This document shows, piece by piece, positions 1-8,247 of a DNA stretch of 64,000 nt; the stretch's first letter is position 1, and the number at the start of each line of letters is the position of its first letter. The stretch is taken from positions 1,736,001 through 1,800,000 of the forward strand of contig NZ_CP072110.1 in assembly GCF_017638545.1 (NCBI RefSeq). The letters run 5' to 3'. A program made the translations under genes and the position numbers. The notes beneath the pieces are model-generated. The model was not told the origin of the DNA and did not search any database. It saw only the letters and a list, made by a program, of their open reading frames with translations. The stretch is from Psychrosphaera ytuae (GTDB lineage Bacteria > Pseudomonadota > Gammaproteobacteria > Enterobacterales > Alteromonadaceae).

Positions 1-1
1 C

Positions 2-325
2 TGCCAATCTGAATATACATATCAAGACCAAGACCTAGTGATTTGCCCAGAATGTGGTTACGAATGGAATCCAGAAGAAGCTGCAGCTGAAGACAACATC
101 ACAGCGAAAGACGCCAACGGCACTGAGCTTGAAGCTGGTGACAAGGTTACTTTTATCAAAGATTTAAAGGTAAAAGGCAGTTCATTAGTATTAAAGATTG
201 GGACTAAAGCAGTAATACGTCGCATTGTTGAAGGTAAAGACCATCAATTAGATTGCAAAGTATCTGGCGCTGGTGAGATGATGATCACAGCGGCGTTTGT
301 AAAGAAGTCGACGCTAAATAACTAA
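2..325 (+). CDS. yjdM: YjdM/PhnA-family zinc-ribbon protein, 5' partial
   Basis: The reading frame is open from the left edge, so the gene starts outside the window; the first visible residue is a Cys that would complete the first CxxC pair, followed about a dozen residues later by CPEC. This N-terminal zinc ribbon is followed by the typical compact C-terminal domain (KDANG, then FIKDLKVKGSS and LKIGTK). The family was once called alkylphosphonate utilisation protein PhnA, but no phosphonate-degrading activity is established and its role is unknown. A GTG inside the frame at position 38 is not a credible start because it would remove half of the zinc ribbon. Only 107 codons plus stop are visible, close to the usual 110 or so. 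Confidence 0.9.
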   Translation, partial: CQSEYTYQDQDLVICPECGYEWNPEEAAAEDNITAKDANGTELEAGDKVTFIKDLKVKGSSLVLKIGTKAVIRRIVEGKDHQLDCKVSGAGEMMITAAFVKKSTLNN

Positions 326-358
326 GGCCTATCCACTGAATAAATTAGGGGTATCGAT

Positions 359-967
359 ATGATTGATTTTTTGGCCGTTTTTATCGTATTTTTTGCGGTC
401 ATTGATCCTATCGGTACAGTTCCTGTTTTTATCGCTGTTACCAAAAATTTCGATGAAGTTGGCAAACGCAAAATTGCTATTATTGCTTCTTTTGTCGCAG
501 CACTTATTTTGTTGTTTTTTGCGGTTGTTGGTGAGTTATTACTAACGGCGATGGGTATTCCGCTACCTGCTTTTCAAATTGCAGGTGGTGTTGTTCTATT
601 TATCTTTGCCATCACAATGATCTTTGGTGAGAGTAAGCCCGAGGAAGAGGTTAGAATTGCCGAAGCGCATCACGAAACTGCCATTTTTCCGCTGGCAGTT
701 CCCTCAATTGCTGGCCCTGGTGCGATGTTAGCGTGTGTACTTATGACCGAAAACTCGCGCTTTAATACGTGGGAGCAAATTCAAACGGTTTCAATGATGC
801 TGGCTGTTTTACTCATCAATCTGATTTTGATGTTGATCGCTTCTAAAGTGCACCGAATCATTGGTAACGCTGGTGCTAGTGTTATCAGCCGGGTGATGGG
901 ATTGATTTTGGCATCCGTTGCCGTGACCAACCTATTGTCGGGAATCACAACCTACTTCAAGCTCTGA
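359..967 (+). CDS. MarC/UPF0056 family inner-membrane protein
   Basis: A 202-residue hydrophobic protein with about six membrane segments. The N-terminal stretch with FAVIDPIGTVPVF and the central PLAVPSIAGPGAM motif are hallmarks of the MarC/UPF0056 family. MarC was first linked to multiple antibiotic resistance, but that link was later withdrawn, so the transported substrate is unknown. The start ATG is preceded by a purine-rich stretch (taggggt). The stop codon overlaps the start of the next gene by one base (TGATG), so the two are translationally coupled. Confidence 0.9.
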   Translation: MIDFLAVFIVFFAVIDPIGTVPVFIAVTKNFDEVGKRKIAIIASFVAALILLFFAVVGELLLTAMGIPLPAFQIAGGVVLFIFAITMIFGESKPEEEVRIAEAHHETAIFPLAVPSIAGPGAMLACVLMTENSRFNTWEQIQTVSMMLAVLLINLILMLIASKVHRIIGNAGASVISRVMGLILASVAVTNLLSGITTYFKL

Positions 968-1614
968 TGCACATAGTAATCCTCAGTGATATTTTCGGTC
1001 ATACCGATGCACTAAGTCATTTAGCCGAGCAACTACAGAATGGGCTTGAAGCAAAGCAAGCTGTAACCTCCTTTGCAATTTTAACTCCCTATAAAGATAC
1101 CGCTGTTGAAGAAACTCCAACCTTTAACAAGGAAGCCGAGGCATACGAGTACTTTGTAGAACACAGCTCTATCGATGAGTACTCGCAGTTATTAGCGTCA
1201 TATTTAGACGACATTACCCAAACAGATGTTGTCCAAGCACATACAACCATTTGTATTATTGGCTTTAGTGTTGGAGCTTCAGCGTTGTGGTCTTATGCTG
1301 GGACTTTTAATAATCAGGATAGGTCTTGTTTAAAAAGTACAAAAATATTGGGCTTTGGCTACTACAGTTCACAAATCAGAAAAATGACCGACTTATCTCC
1401 GTCGTTTCCTTTAGAGTTTGTTTTTCCTAAACATGAACCTCATTTTTGTATCAAACAAGTCATCGAAAGCATTAAAACTAATCAAAATCCAACGTGTCGA
1501 ATTGTCGACGCAGAACATGGTTTTATGAACCAATACTCGAATAACTTTGATGGTAACTTACTAGAACAAGAGTGCTTTTTGTTGATAGAAAAGTTATCGG
1601 CTTTAAAAGACTAA
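967..1614 (+). CDS. Dienelactone-hydrolase-like alpha/beta hydrolase
   Basis: A 215-residue cytoplasmic protein without signal peptide. It begins with a beta strand typical of small alpha/beta hydrolases (MHIVILSDIFG), has a nucleophile-elbow-like GFSVGAS near residue 100, and a late DAEHGF motif that would supply the catalytic His. The usual dienelactone hydrolase elbow carries Cys or Ser between two glycines; here the candidate nucleophile is Ser. Substrate unknown. It is read through a one-base overlap from the marC-like gene and ends just before a hairpin terminator. The hydrolase assignment is moderate; exact family less sure. Confidence 0.6.
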   Translation: MHIVILSDIFGHTDALSHLAEQLQNGLEAKQAVTSFAILTPYKDTAVEETPTFNKEAEAYEYFVEHSSIDEYSQLLASYLDDITQTDVVQAHTTICIIGFSVGASALWSYAGTFNNQDRSCLKSTKILGFGYYSSQIRKMTDLSPSFPLEFVFPKHEPHFCIKQVIESIKTNQNPTCRIVDAEHGFMNQYSNNFDGNLLEQECFLLIEKLSALKD

Positions 1615-1643
1615 AAAACCGATGCGGTTAACATCGGTTTTTA
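1615..1643. terminator. Bidirectional rho-independent terminator
   Basis: Stem aaaACCGATG / CATCGGTttt (1615-1624 with 1632-1641), 7-base loop, A-run on the left and T-run on the right. It lies between the convergent hydrolase and S9 peptidase genes and can serve both strands. Confidence 0.85.
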
Positions 1644-1671
1644 TTTAAAGTTTGAGTGTTTTTATTTCGGA

Positions 1672-3636
1672 TTAAAGCTCTAAGTGCTCATCCAAAAAGC
1701 TGATCACTTTTTTGTAGTATTTAGTTCTGTGCTCTGGTTTGTAAAAACCATGGCCCTCATCTTCCAATAACTCATATACGTAAGGGTGATCTGCTGCTTT
1801 TAACGCATCGATTAGCGATTCAGCTTGCTCAATTGGTGCTCGCTCGTCATCACCACCGTGGACTATCAACACTGGTGCTTTTAGCTTATCGATGTTGTGA
1901 ACTGGTGAATACGCTTTTAACACATCTTCATTTTCTCCGAGAACACGCTCTAGGTATTTTTGACCACTTCGACGTGTTGCAACATCCCCTTCCTCGTACA
2001 TCATTGGCATATCGTAAACACCTACGACACCAATAGCACACTTGAACAAATCAGGCTCCATGATTGAGCTTTGTAATGCTGAGTAACCACCAAAGCTCGA
2101 CCCCATGATACAAATGTTATCTTTATCTGCGATACCTTGCTCAATTAGATACTTAGTGCCATCGATGATGTCTTTTTGAATTTTGTTACCCCATTGACGG
2201 AAGCCAGCTTGTTCGAAAGATGCCCCAAAACCACCCGAGCCTCTAAAGTTCACTTTAAGAACTGCTATACCGCGGTTTGCTAATAGCTGGGCTTCAGGAT
2301 CAAACTCCCACCAGTCTCTGACACCATGTGGGCCGCCGTGTGGCATTACTACAAGCGGTAAGTTCTTATGCTCTACCCCTTGCGGCAAGGTGACATAACC
2401 ATAAACTTTAATTCCATCACGTGTAGTAAAGTCAATTGGTTTTACTTCAGCCATAAGCTTAGTGTCTATCGATTTACGTGCTCTAAACAAGAAGGCTAAT
2501 TCATTACTTTCACCATTGAATAAGTAAAAAGCACCAGGATTAGAACCACTAAAGGCGTAAACAATCGACTTATTATTGTCGACGGTTGAGCTCACAATGC
2601 GAACCTGATCACCACCTAAAGCACCCAGTAGGCCTTTAAGACGTTTTGCCAGAGTGTGTTTTGGCTTTATAAATGCAAATGTAGGATAACCTGACTCCAA
2701 TTCTACTGCGTATAATTCACGGGTAGTTTTATCAAGCCATAATTTACTCGGTGAGACAGTGTCGTCTTGGAATATTTTGTTTATTTTGCCCGACTCTAGA
2801 TTCAGCTTAAAGATACCCGAAGGCTCGCCCTGCAGTGATGCATTTACGTATAAGTTTTTACCAGACTCGTCGAAGGCGATTGGACTTAATGTTGCAATTC
2901 CATCAGGTAGCTCTAACTCTTTCCAGTCTTTATTCTCAACACCTCGAGTAAAAACCTGTAGGTTAATGGCATCTTGTGACGACATTGCCACACGCACATT
3001 ACCTTGACGGTCCGTCAAAAAGCCGCCTAAGCCCGCTGGTGAACTAGCAATTTTGCGACGTTTGCCTGAGCGTACATTAACTTTGTATACCACCGTTGTT
3101 GGTTCTTTTGAGCTAGTCCAAGGGATTGTATAAACCAAAAGGTGATCTTCGTCATCGATTAGTGGATCCAGTACGTATGAAGTTCCGTCAACTGCCGTTG
3201 CTTTACGCAAACGAGTAAAGCCGGCTGCTTCGCCCTGATACCCAATTAAATAGCGACCTCGCGAACCATCAGCATTGATCGCGAATAACTCACCATAATA
3301 AAGAGGATGATCAGTCCACCCACGTAGGTATTGCTTTTCTAATACGATACGCTCTTCATTTACCCAGTGGTAATCACCAACTTGTGCGTTACGGGGAAAG
3401 GCAACCGTATTGATAATTTGGTAATTCTTTAAATCAAGAATATAAAGGTTGCGACGACCGTCTACTTCAGAAACTAGACTTAAGTATTTTCCTGTTGGAG
3501 AAATAGTAACCTGGTCGTAGTCAACGCCTCCACTAAAGAGCTCGACAGGTAAAAGTTTATTGGCAGAAACGGAGTTGCTAAAAACTGACAGGGATAACAA
3601 AAACCCTGACAAAACAATAAGATGGATTATTCTCAA
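1672..3636 (-). CDS. Secreted S9-family prolyl-oligopeptidase-like peptidase
   Basis: A 654-residue serine peptidase with an N-terminal signal peptide (hydrophobic residues about 5-22, cleavage near SVSA), a beta-propeller-like region to about residue 390, and a C-terminal alpha/beta hydrolase domain. The catalytic triad is readable: Ser about 514 in GSSFGGYS, Asp about 596 in HGGDDERAP, His about 629 in DEGHGF. These are features of S9 acylaminoacyl/dipeptidyl-peptidase-like enzymes, which trim oligopeptides in the periplasm. The start codon is TTG; it is preceded by AAAGGGA at six bases, and no nearer ATG keeps the signal peptide. It is a single-gene unit. Confidence 0.92.
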   Translation of the reverse strand: MRIIHLIVLSGFLLSLSVFSNSVSANKLLPVELFSGGVDYDQVTISPTGKYLSLVSEVDGRRNLYILDLKNYQIINTVAFPRNAQVGDYHWVNEERIVLEKQYLRGWTDHPLYYGELFAINADGSRGRYLIGYQGEAAGFTRLRKATAVDGTSYVLDPLIDDEDHLLVYTIPWTSSKEPTTVVYKVNVRSGKRRKIASSPAGLGGFLTDRQGNVRVAMSSQDAINLQVFTRGVENKDWKELELPDGIATLSPIAFDESGKNLYVNASLQGEPSGIFKLNLESGKINKIFQDDTVSPSKLWLDKTTRELYAVELESGYPTFAFIKPKHTLAKRLKGLLGALGGDQVRIVSSTVDNNKSIVYAFSGSNPGAFYLFNGESNELAFLFRARKSIDTKLMAEVKPIDFTTRDGIKVYGYVTLPQGVEHKNLPLVVMPHGGPHGVRDWWEFDPEAQLLANRGIAVLKVNFRGSGGFGASFEQAGFRQWGNKIQKDIIDGTKYLIEQGIADKDNICIMGSSFGGYSALQSSIMEPDLFKCAIGVVGVYDMPMMYEEGDVATRRSGQKYLERVLGENEDVLKAYSPVHNIDKLKAPVLIVHGGDDERAPIEQAESLIDALKAADHPYVYELLEDEGHGFYKPEHRTKYYKKVISFLDEHLEL

Positions 3637-3738
3637 AATAAGTCCCTTTATAAATTAAATTTTTGTGCGGTGGCACTATACCAGCTTAAAATTACTCTCT
3701 CTAGAAAATTACAAACTTAAATGTAACAAAAGTTTCTT

Positions 3739-4312
3739 TTATATAATCGGTACATCCAAACGTTCTGCGAGTAACACTCGAGTCGCATTAAGACCTTGAT
3801 AAGGTGATAAATTGGCTATTAAAGCTCGATGTAATACGTCATTACTATTGTTTGACTGTAATGATTGAAGCAATAGCTCACAGGTTTGCTCCACTTGGTA
3901 CTGGTGCTCCTTCGGTAAGTCGGAAGCTTGTTCTTTTAATTTAAAAATGAGTTGCTCTGGGGTTGGTGGGGGTTGTTCTGTGTTTGTTTGAGCTTGGCTT
4001 AACATGGCTGAAGAAACGACAGATTCTAAGTCAGATTCATTAAGGGCGCTAAGCGCACCATCTAAGGCTTTCGCTATTACTTTAGCGCACTGACGAGTGT
4101 CAAAAAACGCATTATCGACAGTGATCAACATACCGTACTCATGAAATGCACCATTGAGTAATGACACTATATCCATTTGCCATTTATCAATGCTTTCGCC
4201 ATATACAGAGTGTAATAACAGGACTTGATTTTGATAGTAATCATTGCGGTAGTTTTGCAGCATCTCCATCATGTCTTCATTGAGCATTAACGACTCATCA
4301 AACGCGATGGCT
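3739..4312 (-). pseudogene. C-terminal remnant of a TetR-like regulator
   Basis: Read on the minus strand, the last 190 or so codons (up to the stop at 3739) form a helical segment resembling the ligand-binding half of TetR-type regulators: leucine-rich helices, then an AKVIAKALDGAL-like helix and a Gln-rich tail. No helix-turn-helix domain precedes it. Upstream of about 4310 the frame stays open only because it runs antisense through an ABC ATPase gene fragment, so the apparent 280-residue ORF is a chimera. The simplest reading is a deletion that removed the 5' halves of two divergently transcribed genes. Family assignment of the remnant is moderate; that it is truncated is better supported. 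Confidence 0.55.
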
Positions 4313-4612
4313 TGGTTTGAAAAAAACAGCCGAAATCTAGACCTTGTTTTAACCGAAAAAATGCAACAGCTATCGGGTGGTGAACGCCAACGCCTAGCTT
4401 TAGCTCGTGCTGTATTGAGAAAGCCAAGCTTGTTAATACTTGATGAGCCAACCTCTGCACTCGACAAACAAACCGAAGGCGATATTATGAAGACCATCAG
4501 AGAACTCGCAAACAACACCATAGTGTTGCTTATTACCCATAATCCGTCTTTAATACACGACAGTGATGAGGTAATCACCATGGACTCGGGTCGACTGCAC
4601 GCTCGAGACTAG
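4313..4612 (+). pseudogene. 3' remnant of an ABC exporter ATPase
   Basis: About 100 codons encode only the second half of an ABC nucleotide-binding domain: LSGGERQRLALARA signature, LLILDEPTSALD Walker B, D-loop, and the LLITHNP switch His. The Walker A half and any membrane domain are missing, so the product cannot bind ATP on its own. The best match in style is an exporter-type (fused membrane plus ATPase) subunit. The sequence to its left belongs to a regulator remnant on the other strand, so the break lies near 4310. No start codon with a ribosome-binding site belongs to it. Confidence 0.85.
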
Positions 4613-4647
4613 ACATATGAATAACAGCGATAAAGGAATGGACTCTA

Positions 4648-5331
4648 ATGCATTTTCAACCGGATTATCAGTCATATAGTTATGACGAATTAGTAGATGC
4701 ACGCCGTTATATAGACGTCGAAGCATATCCAGAGCGTACTGCACTATTAGACAAACTGATCAATGAGTTTGATCACAGTAAAGCTATAGCCTCAGACTCT
4801 CATGTAAATGAAGACAATCCATATAGCACATTACCTGCAAGAGTTGGCGCGCTAATAATTGACGCTATTTTATTATTATTCATCAGTTTTTTGTTAGGTC
4901 TGGTTATTGGGAATCAAGGTCTACTCCAGACCATAATCAATGCCGGAATATATATTATGTATCGCATCATTATGCATGGTCTGTACGGACAAACAGTGGG
5001 CAAAATGATGCTAAACCTAAAAGTCATGTCCTTTAAATCGAGTGATGAATCAGAAAACACAGATTCACTTCTCAACATGGATATCAAACAAGCAATGCTC
5101 AGAGAGATAGTTACTGTTGCCTTTAATATCGGGCTTATAGTGTTACTTGTTTTTAATATCGTATTTACTGGTCTATTTGGACAAACCTTTGACTGGCTTC
5201 TGTACATAATCGGAGGCATTACTATTTTAAATTTTGTTTGGTTTTTGAGCGACATCGGTGTGGCCTTCGCAAGTAAAAAAAGTCGAGCGTGGCATGACCT
5301 CATCGCTAACACAGTTGTAGTAAAAATCTAA
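4648..5331 (+). CDS. RDD family membrane protein
   Basis: A 227-residue protein with a soluble N-terminal 65 residues, then an RDD domain: PARVGALIIDAILL opening helix, YGQTVGKMMLNLKV, and the closing SRAWHDLIANTVVV motif, with about four to five membrane helices. RDD proteins are small membrane proteins; some have been proposed as Na+/H+ antiporters, but for most, including this one, the function is unknown. The ribosome-binding site AAGGA lies ten bases upstream. The gene sits 35 bases after the ABC remnant but shows no functional link to it. Confidence 0.88.
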   Translation: MHFQPDYQSYSYDELVDARRYIDVEAYPERTALLDKLINEFDHSKAIASDSHVNEDNPYSTLPARVGALIIDAILLLFISFLLGLVIGNQGLLQTIINAGIYIMYRIIMHGLYGQTVGKMMLNLKVMSFKSSDESENTDSLLNMDIKQAMLREIVTVAFNIGLIVLLVFNIVFTGLFGQTFDWLLYIIGGITILNFVWFLSDIGVAFASKKSRAWHDLIANTVVVKI

Positions 5332-5475
5332 TGGTATTCTGCGATTGGCTTTGACAATAAAGCCCAGGTCAATTGTAGGTATTTTTTAGGAAATGAACGC
5401 AAAACCAGTGTCATGTCGTGATATCTCTAGTAAATTAGTGTTTTTGTTAATTACATAAAACTGGATTTAGCCACG

Positions 5476-6003
5476 ATGACACCTGATAACCAATCGCGAT
5501 ATGGCACTGTAAGCCGAGTATTACACTGGGGTATGGCAGTGCTTTTATTATGGCAATTGATGAGCTCGGCTGCTCACTACTTTCTTGAAGATACCGCAAT
5601 AGAAGCTTTTTTTTGGCCAACTCATAAGCCGCTTGGCTTTTTGTTACTTGTATTAGTGTTTATTCGCCTAATTTGGGCAGTAATAAATCTCGCCAAACGT
5701 CCTCCATCACTTACAAAAGCAGCCGCCGCTGGTCACTTGGCTCTTTATGGGTTTATGTTCATTGTGCCAAGCTTAGCTTTGCTACGTCAGTATGGCGCAG
5801 GTCGAGCATTTGAACCTTTTGGGCTTCCTGTATTTAGTGGCTTTGAAGGAGAAAAGATCAAATGGATGATTGACCTAGGCAGCGATTTTCACGGTGAACT
5901 TGGCTGGGCATTTTTTGCAGTAATTATTGGCCACATTAGTATGGCAGTCTGGCACAAATTTAAAGACACAGAACAAGATGTGCTACCTAGAATGTACAAA
6001 TAA
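5476..6003 (+). CDS. Cytochrome b561 family protein
   Basis: A 175-residue four-helix membrane protein. Candidate haem-ligand and conserved histidines are visible at residues 17 (SRVLHW), 50 (THKPLG), 87 (AGHLALYG), 139 (DFHGELGW) and 153/160 (IGHISMAVWH). This pattern fits the bacterial CybB/YodB group, di-haem b proteins that pass electrons between quinol and periplasmic or membrane acceptors; superoxide:ubiquinone oxidoreductase activity is known for the E. coli relative. It is monocistronic or weakly linked to the M28 peptidase 50 bases downstream. Confidence 0.9.
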   Translation: MTPDNQSRYGTVSRVLHWGMAVLLLWQLMSSAAHYFLEDTAIEAFFWPTHKPLGFLLLVLVFIRLIWAVINLAKRPPSLTKAAAAGHLALYGFMFIVPSLALLRQYGAGRAFEPFGLPVFSGFEGEKIKWMIDLGSDFHGELGWAFFAVIIGHISMAVWHKFKDTEQDVLPRMYK

Positions 6004-6053
6004 ATAGCGACACTGTCGTATTTCAAATTTAATTAAACAGTAAGGAATCCATT

Positions 6054-7157
6054 GTGAAGGTATCTCGACTTTTAGTGAGCTTAACGAGTGCTTGCGGATT
6101 ATTTATCAGCCAAGCGATATTTGCTACGTCTGCTCCAAGTATCAAAGTTGACCCAAATCAAACTTGGCAACACTTTGTCGAACTTGCGGACTTTATTGAG
6201 GACAAAGGTAAGCGAACAGCAGGCGCGCCACAAGAAAAGCAAATGGCCGATTGGATTGCCGCACAGTGGCAAAAGGCGGGACTCACTGCCACACGAATAG
6301 GTTTTGACTTTAAATTAAAGGACACTCCTCTAAGTTCCGAAAACCTGATTGTCACTCTTCCAGGAAAATCTGATAAAACGATTTTGATTGGTGCTCATTA
6401 CGATTCGGTTGGTGATCACAATGGCTCATTGGGATTGATAGATAATGGTTCGGGAGTATCTGCACTCCTAACTTTGGCCCACACTTTAAAAGATCAGGCT
6501 TTACCTTATACCGTTAAATTGGTTGCCTTTGGTGCAGAAGAGCGTGGTTTAAAAGGCTCTAAAGCATATGTTCAGCAAGGTCTCGACGGTCATAAATCGA
6601 TTGAGTTAGACAAGCTAGTAGCGATGATCAACTTAGACACGATTATTGGTGGTGATTACCTTTATGTGCACAGCGCCCATTCAACACCATACAAGTGTGA
6701 TTTTTTGTCTAAGACAAATTACACCAGTGACACTAAGGTTCGCGATGGTTTGAAAACCGTTTCATCAAACTTGTTTGGCGATAAAGCTCATCAACTACAC
6801 CAGCCGTTTGAAGGCTATCCTGAGGGAGAGACGGGCTCTTGGTCTGATCATTCACCCTTTGCTTGTGCTGGTATTCCAATTGGTTACCTAGAGGCAACTA
6901 ACTTTGCAATTAATGGCAAACGAGGTAATGATGGCTACTCTCAAGTTGCTGACAAAGCCTATTGGACTTGTCTTGATACCGATAAGTTAACAGCTTGTGA
7001 CCGCAAGTCTGAAAAAGCTTGGGGTGAAATTTGGCACACACAGTTTGACCGCGCCGATGCTTTGTTTCCTGTGATGAAAGAGCGTTTGCGTTCACAATTA
7101 CAACAAAATATTCAGGTACTGGCTCAATTCTTAGTTGAAGCAGACCAGCACCTGTAA
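6054..7157 (+). CDS. Secreted M28 zinc aminopeptidase
   Basis: A 367-residue protein with a signal peptide (hydrophobic residues 5-22, cleavage near IFATS). The co-catalytic zinc site of family M28 is readable: His115 and Asp117 in GAHYDSVG, bridging Asp130 in LIDNGSG, Glu162/163 in FGAEERG, Asp195 in NLDT, and a His in WSDHSPF near residue 270. Such enzymes remove N-terminal residues from peptides in the periplasm or outside the cell. The start is GTG with an AAGGAA ribosome-binding site at about eight bases. Together with the S9 peptidase nearby it points to peptide scavenging. Confidence 0.93.
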   Translation: MKVSRLLVSLTSACGLFISQAIFATSAPSIKVDPNQTWQHFVELADFIEDKGKRTAGAPQEKQMADWIAAQWQKAGLTATRIGFDFKLKDTPLSSENLIVTLPGKSDKTILIGAHYDSVGDHNGSLGLIDNGSGVSALLTLAHTLKDQALPYTVKLVAFGAEERGLKGSKAYVQQGLDGHKSIELDKLVAMINLDTIIGGDYLYVHSAHSTPYKCDFLSKTNYTSDTKVRDGLKTVSSNLFGDKAHQLHQPFEGYPEGETGSWSDHSPFACAGIPIGYLEATNFAINGKRGNDGYSQVADKAYWTCLDTDKLTACDRKSEKAWGEIWHTQFDRADALFPVMKERLRSQLQQNIQVLAQFLVEADQHL

Positions 7158-7180
7158 TCTCATAACTCTATGTAATAGAC

Positions 7181-7213
7181 GCTAAGGTACTCATTTATCA
7201 ATAGTACCTTAGC
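7181..7213. terminator. Stem-loop at convergent gene ends
   Basis: A perfect 11-bp stem, GCTAAGGTACT (7181-7191) with AGTACCTTAGC (7203-7213), 11-base loop. The right arm is the last coding triplets of the oxidase subunit II gene. There is no clear T-run on either strand, so it may protect or end transcripts rather than act as a classic terminator. Confidence 0.45.
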
Positions 7214-8223
7214 TGCTCGGCCTTCCCAGAAAAGATCCGATACACCAAGAAGGTATAAGCCAAAATACATGGCACAACAAACACGACACCCACCAACAAA
7301 AAGCGCAGTGAATCGGCTGAGCTAAGCGATTGATAAATAGTTAATTGACCAGGAACGGCATATGGGAAATAGCTCATTGCTAAGGCCATGAACGACAATA
7401 AAAATACCAAGATCGCTATTAAAAACGGTAACCACTCTCCCTGAGCCGGTTCATTATCCGTCTGGCTGTTAGGTAGGCGACGTAATACGACACCGCATAA
7501 AACCAATAAAGAAAAGCAGATCAACGGAATCGCGCCTAAAAACAAACCACTTGGAGTACTCAACCAAAGATCTCTAACAAAATCATGCAGAGACAAGTTA
7601 GCCAAGCTCACCGCGATGATCCCTGCGCCTAGTACCCAAATCAACGTTTTGGCCCAAGCATACGCACGCAATTGTAAATCATGTTCGGTTTTTAAAATTA
7701 GCCAACACGCCCCTATAAACGCATAAGCTGCAGTCACGCCTAAGGCAGATAAAACAGCAAAGCCATGTGCCCAAATAGATGTCTCTAACCCCGTAACGTA
7801 AAGGCCCAGCATATAGCCTTGGGCAAGTGTTGTAATAAGCGACCCCGCCTTAAAACACTTATCCCAAATTGCTTTTTGGCCTTGTTTTACTTTGGCTCTA
7901 AAATCAAAAGACACCCCTCTCAATATTAAGCCTGCCAGCATAATGGTCGCTGGAATGTACAATGCCTGTAACACCAAGCTATGAGCAGTAGGAAAGGCAA
8001 TCAACAGCAATCCAATTGCTAGTACTAGCCAGGTTTCGTTGGCATCCCAATAAGGGCCAATAGACGCAATCATCCGGTCTCGTTGCTCTTGATTATCACT
8101 CGGTAATAACACACCAACACCCAGATCATAACCATCCAAAATTGCGTACAACAATACCGACAACCCCAACAAGCCTATGTAGATGGTCGCGAGTTGTGAT
8201 TCGGACAAAAATTCGAACGTCAT
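7198..8223 (-). CDS. cydB: bd-type quinol oxidase subunit II
   Basis: A 341-residue integral membrane protein with about eight helices. The opening LYAILDGYDLGVGVLLP and the IGPYWDANETWLVLAIG motif are diagnostic of CydB/CioB, the haem-free subunit of cytochrome bd. Its short length matches the cyanide-insensitive (Cio) branch rather than E. coli CydB (379 residues). It follows subunit I by 24 bases on the same strand. No small cydX-like gene is visible downstream. Confidence 0.95.
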   Translation of the reverse strand: MTFEFLSESQLATIYIGLLGLSVLLYAILDGYDLGVGVLLPSDNQEQRDRMIASIGPYWDANETWLVLAIGLLLIAFPTAHSLVLQALYIPATIMLAGLILRGVSFDFRAKVKQGQKAIWDKCFKAGSLITTLAQGYMLGLYVTGLETSIWAHGFAVLSALGVTAAYAFIGACWLILKTEHDLQLRAYAWAKTLIWVLGAGIIAVSLANLSLHDFVRDLWLSTPSGLFLGAIPLICFSLLVLCGVVLRRLPNSQTDNEPAQGEWLPFLIAILVFLLSFMALAMSYFPYAVPGQLTIYQSLSSADSLRFLLVGVVFVVPCILAYTFLVYRIFSGKAEQLRYY

Positions 8224-8247
8224 TATTTTCTCCCAATTTATTAGCGC

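Noticed and set aside
1174..1185. SlmA-like site, ATGAGTACTCGC
   Set aside because: The central eight bases are symmetrical as in the GTGAGTACTCAC consensus, but a match this short is expected by chance about once in a window of this size, and it lies inside a gene.
3739..4581. A continuous 280-codon open frame on the minus strand
   Set aside because: Its upstream third is antisense to a clear ABC ATPase remnant; only the downstream part looks like protein, so it is a chimera across a deletion junction.
5347..5364. GGCTTT/AAAGCC hairpin after the RDD gene as a terminator
   Set aside because: Only six base pairs and no T-run follows.
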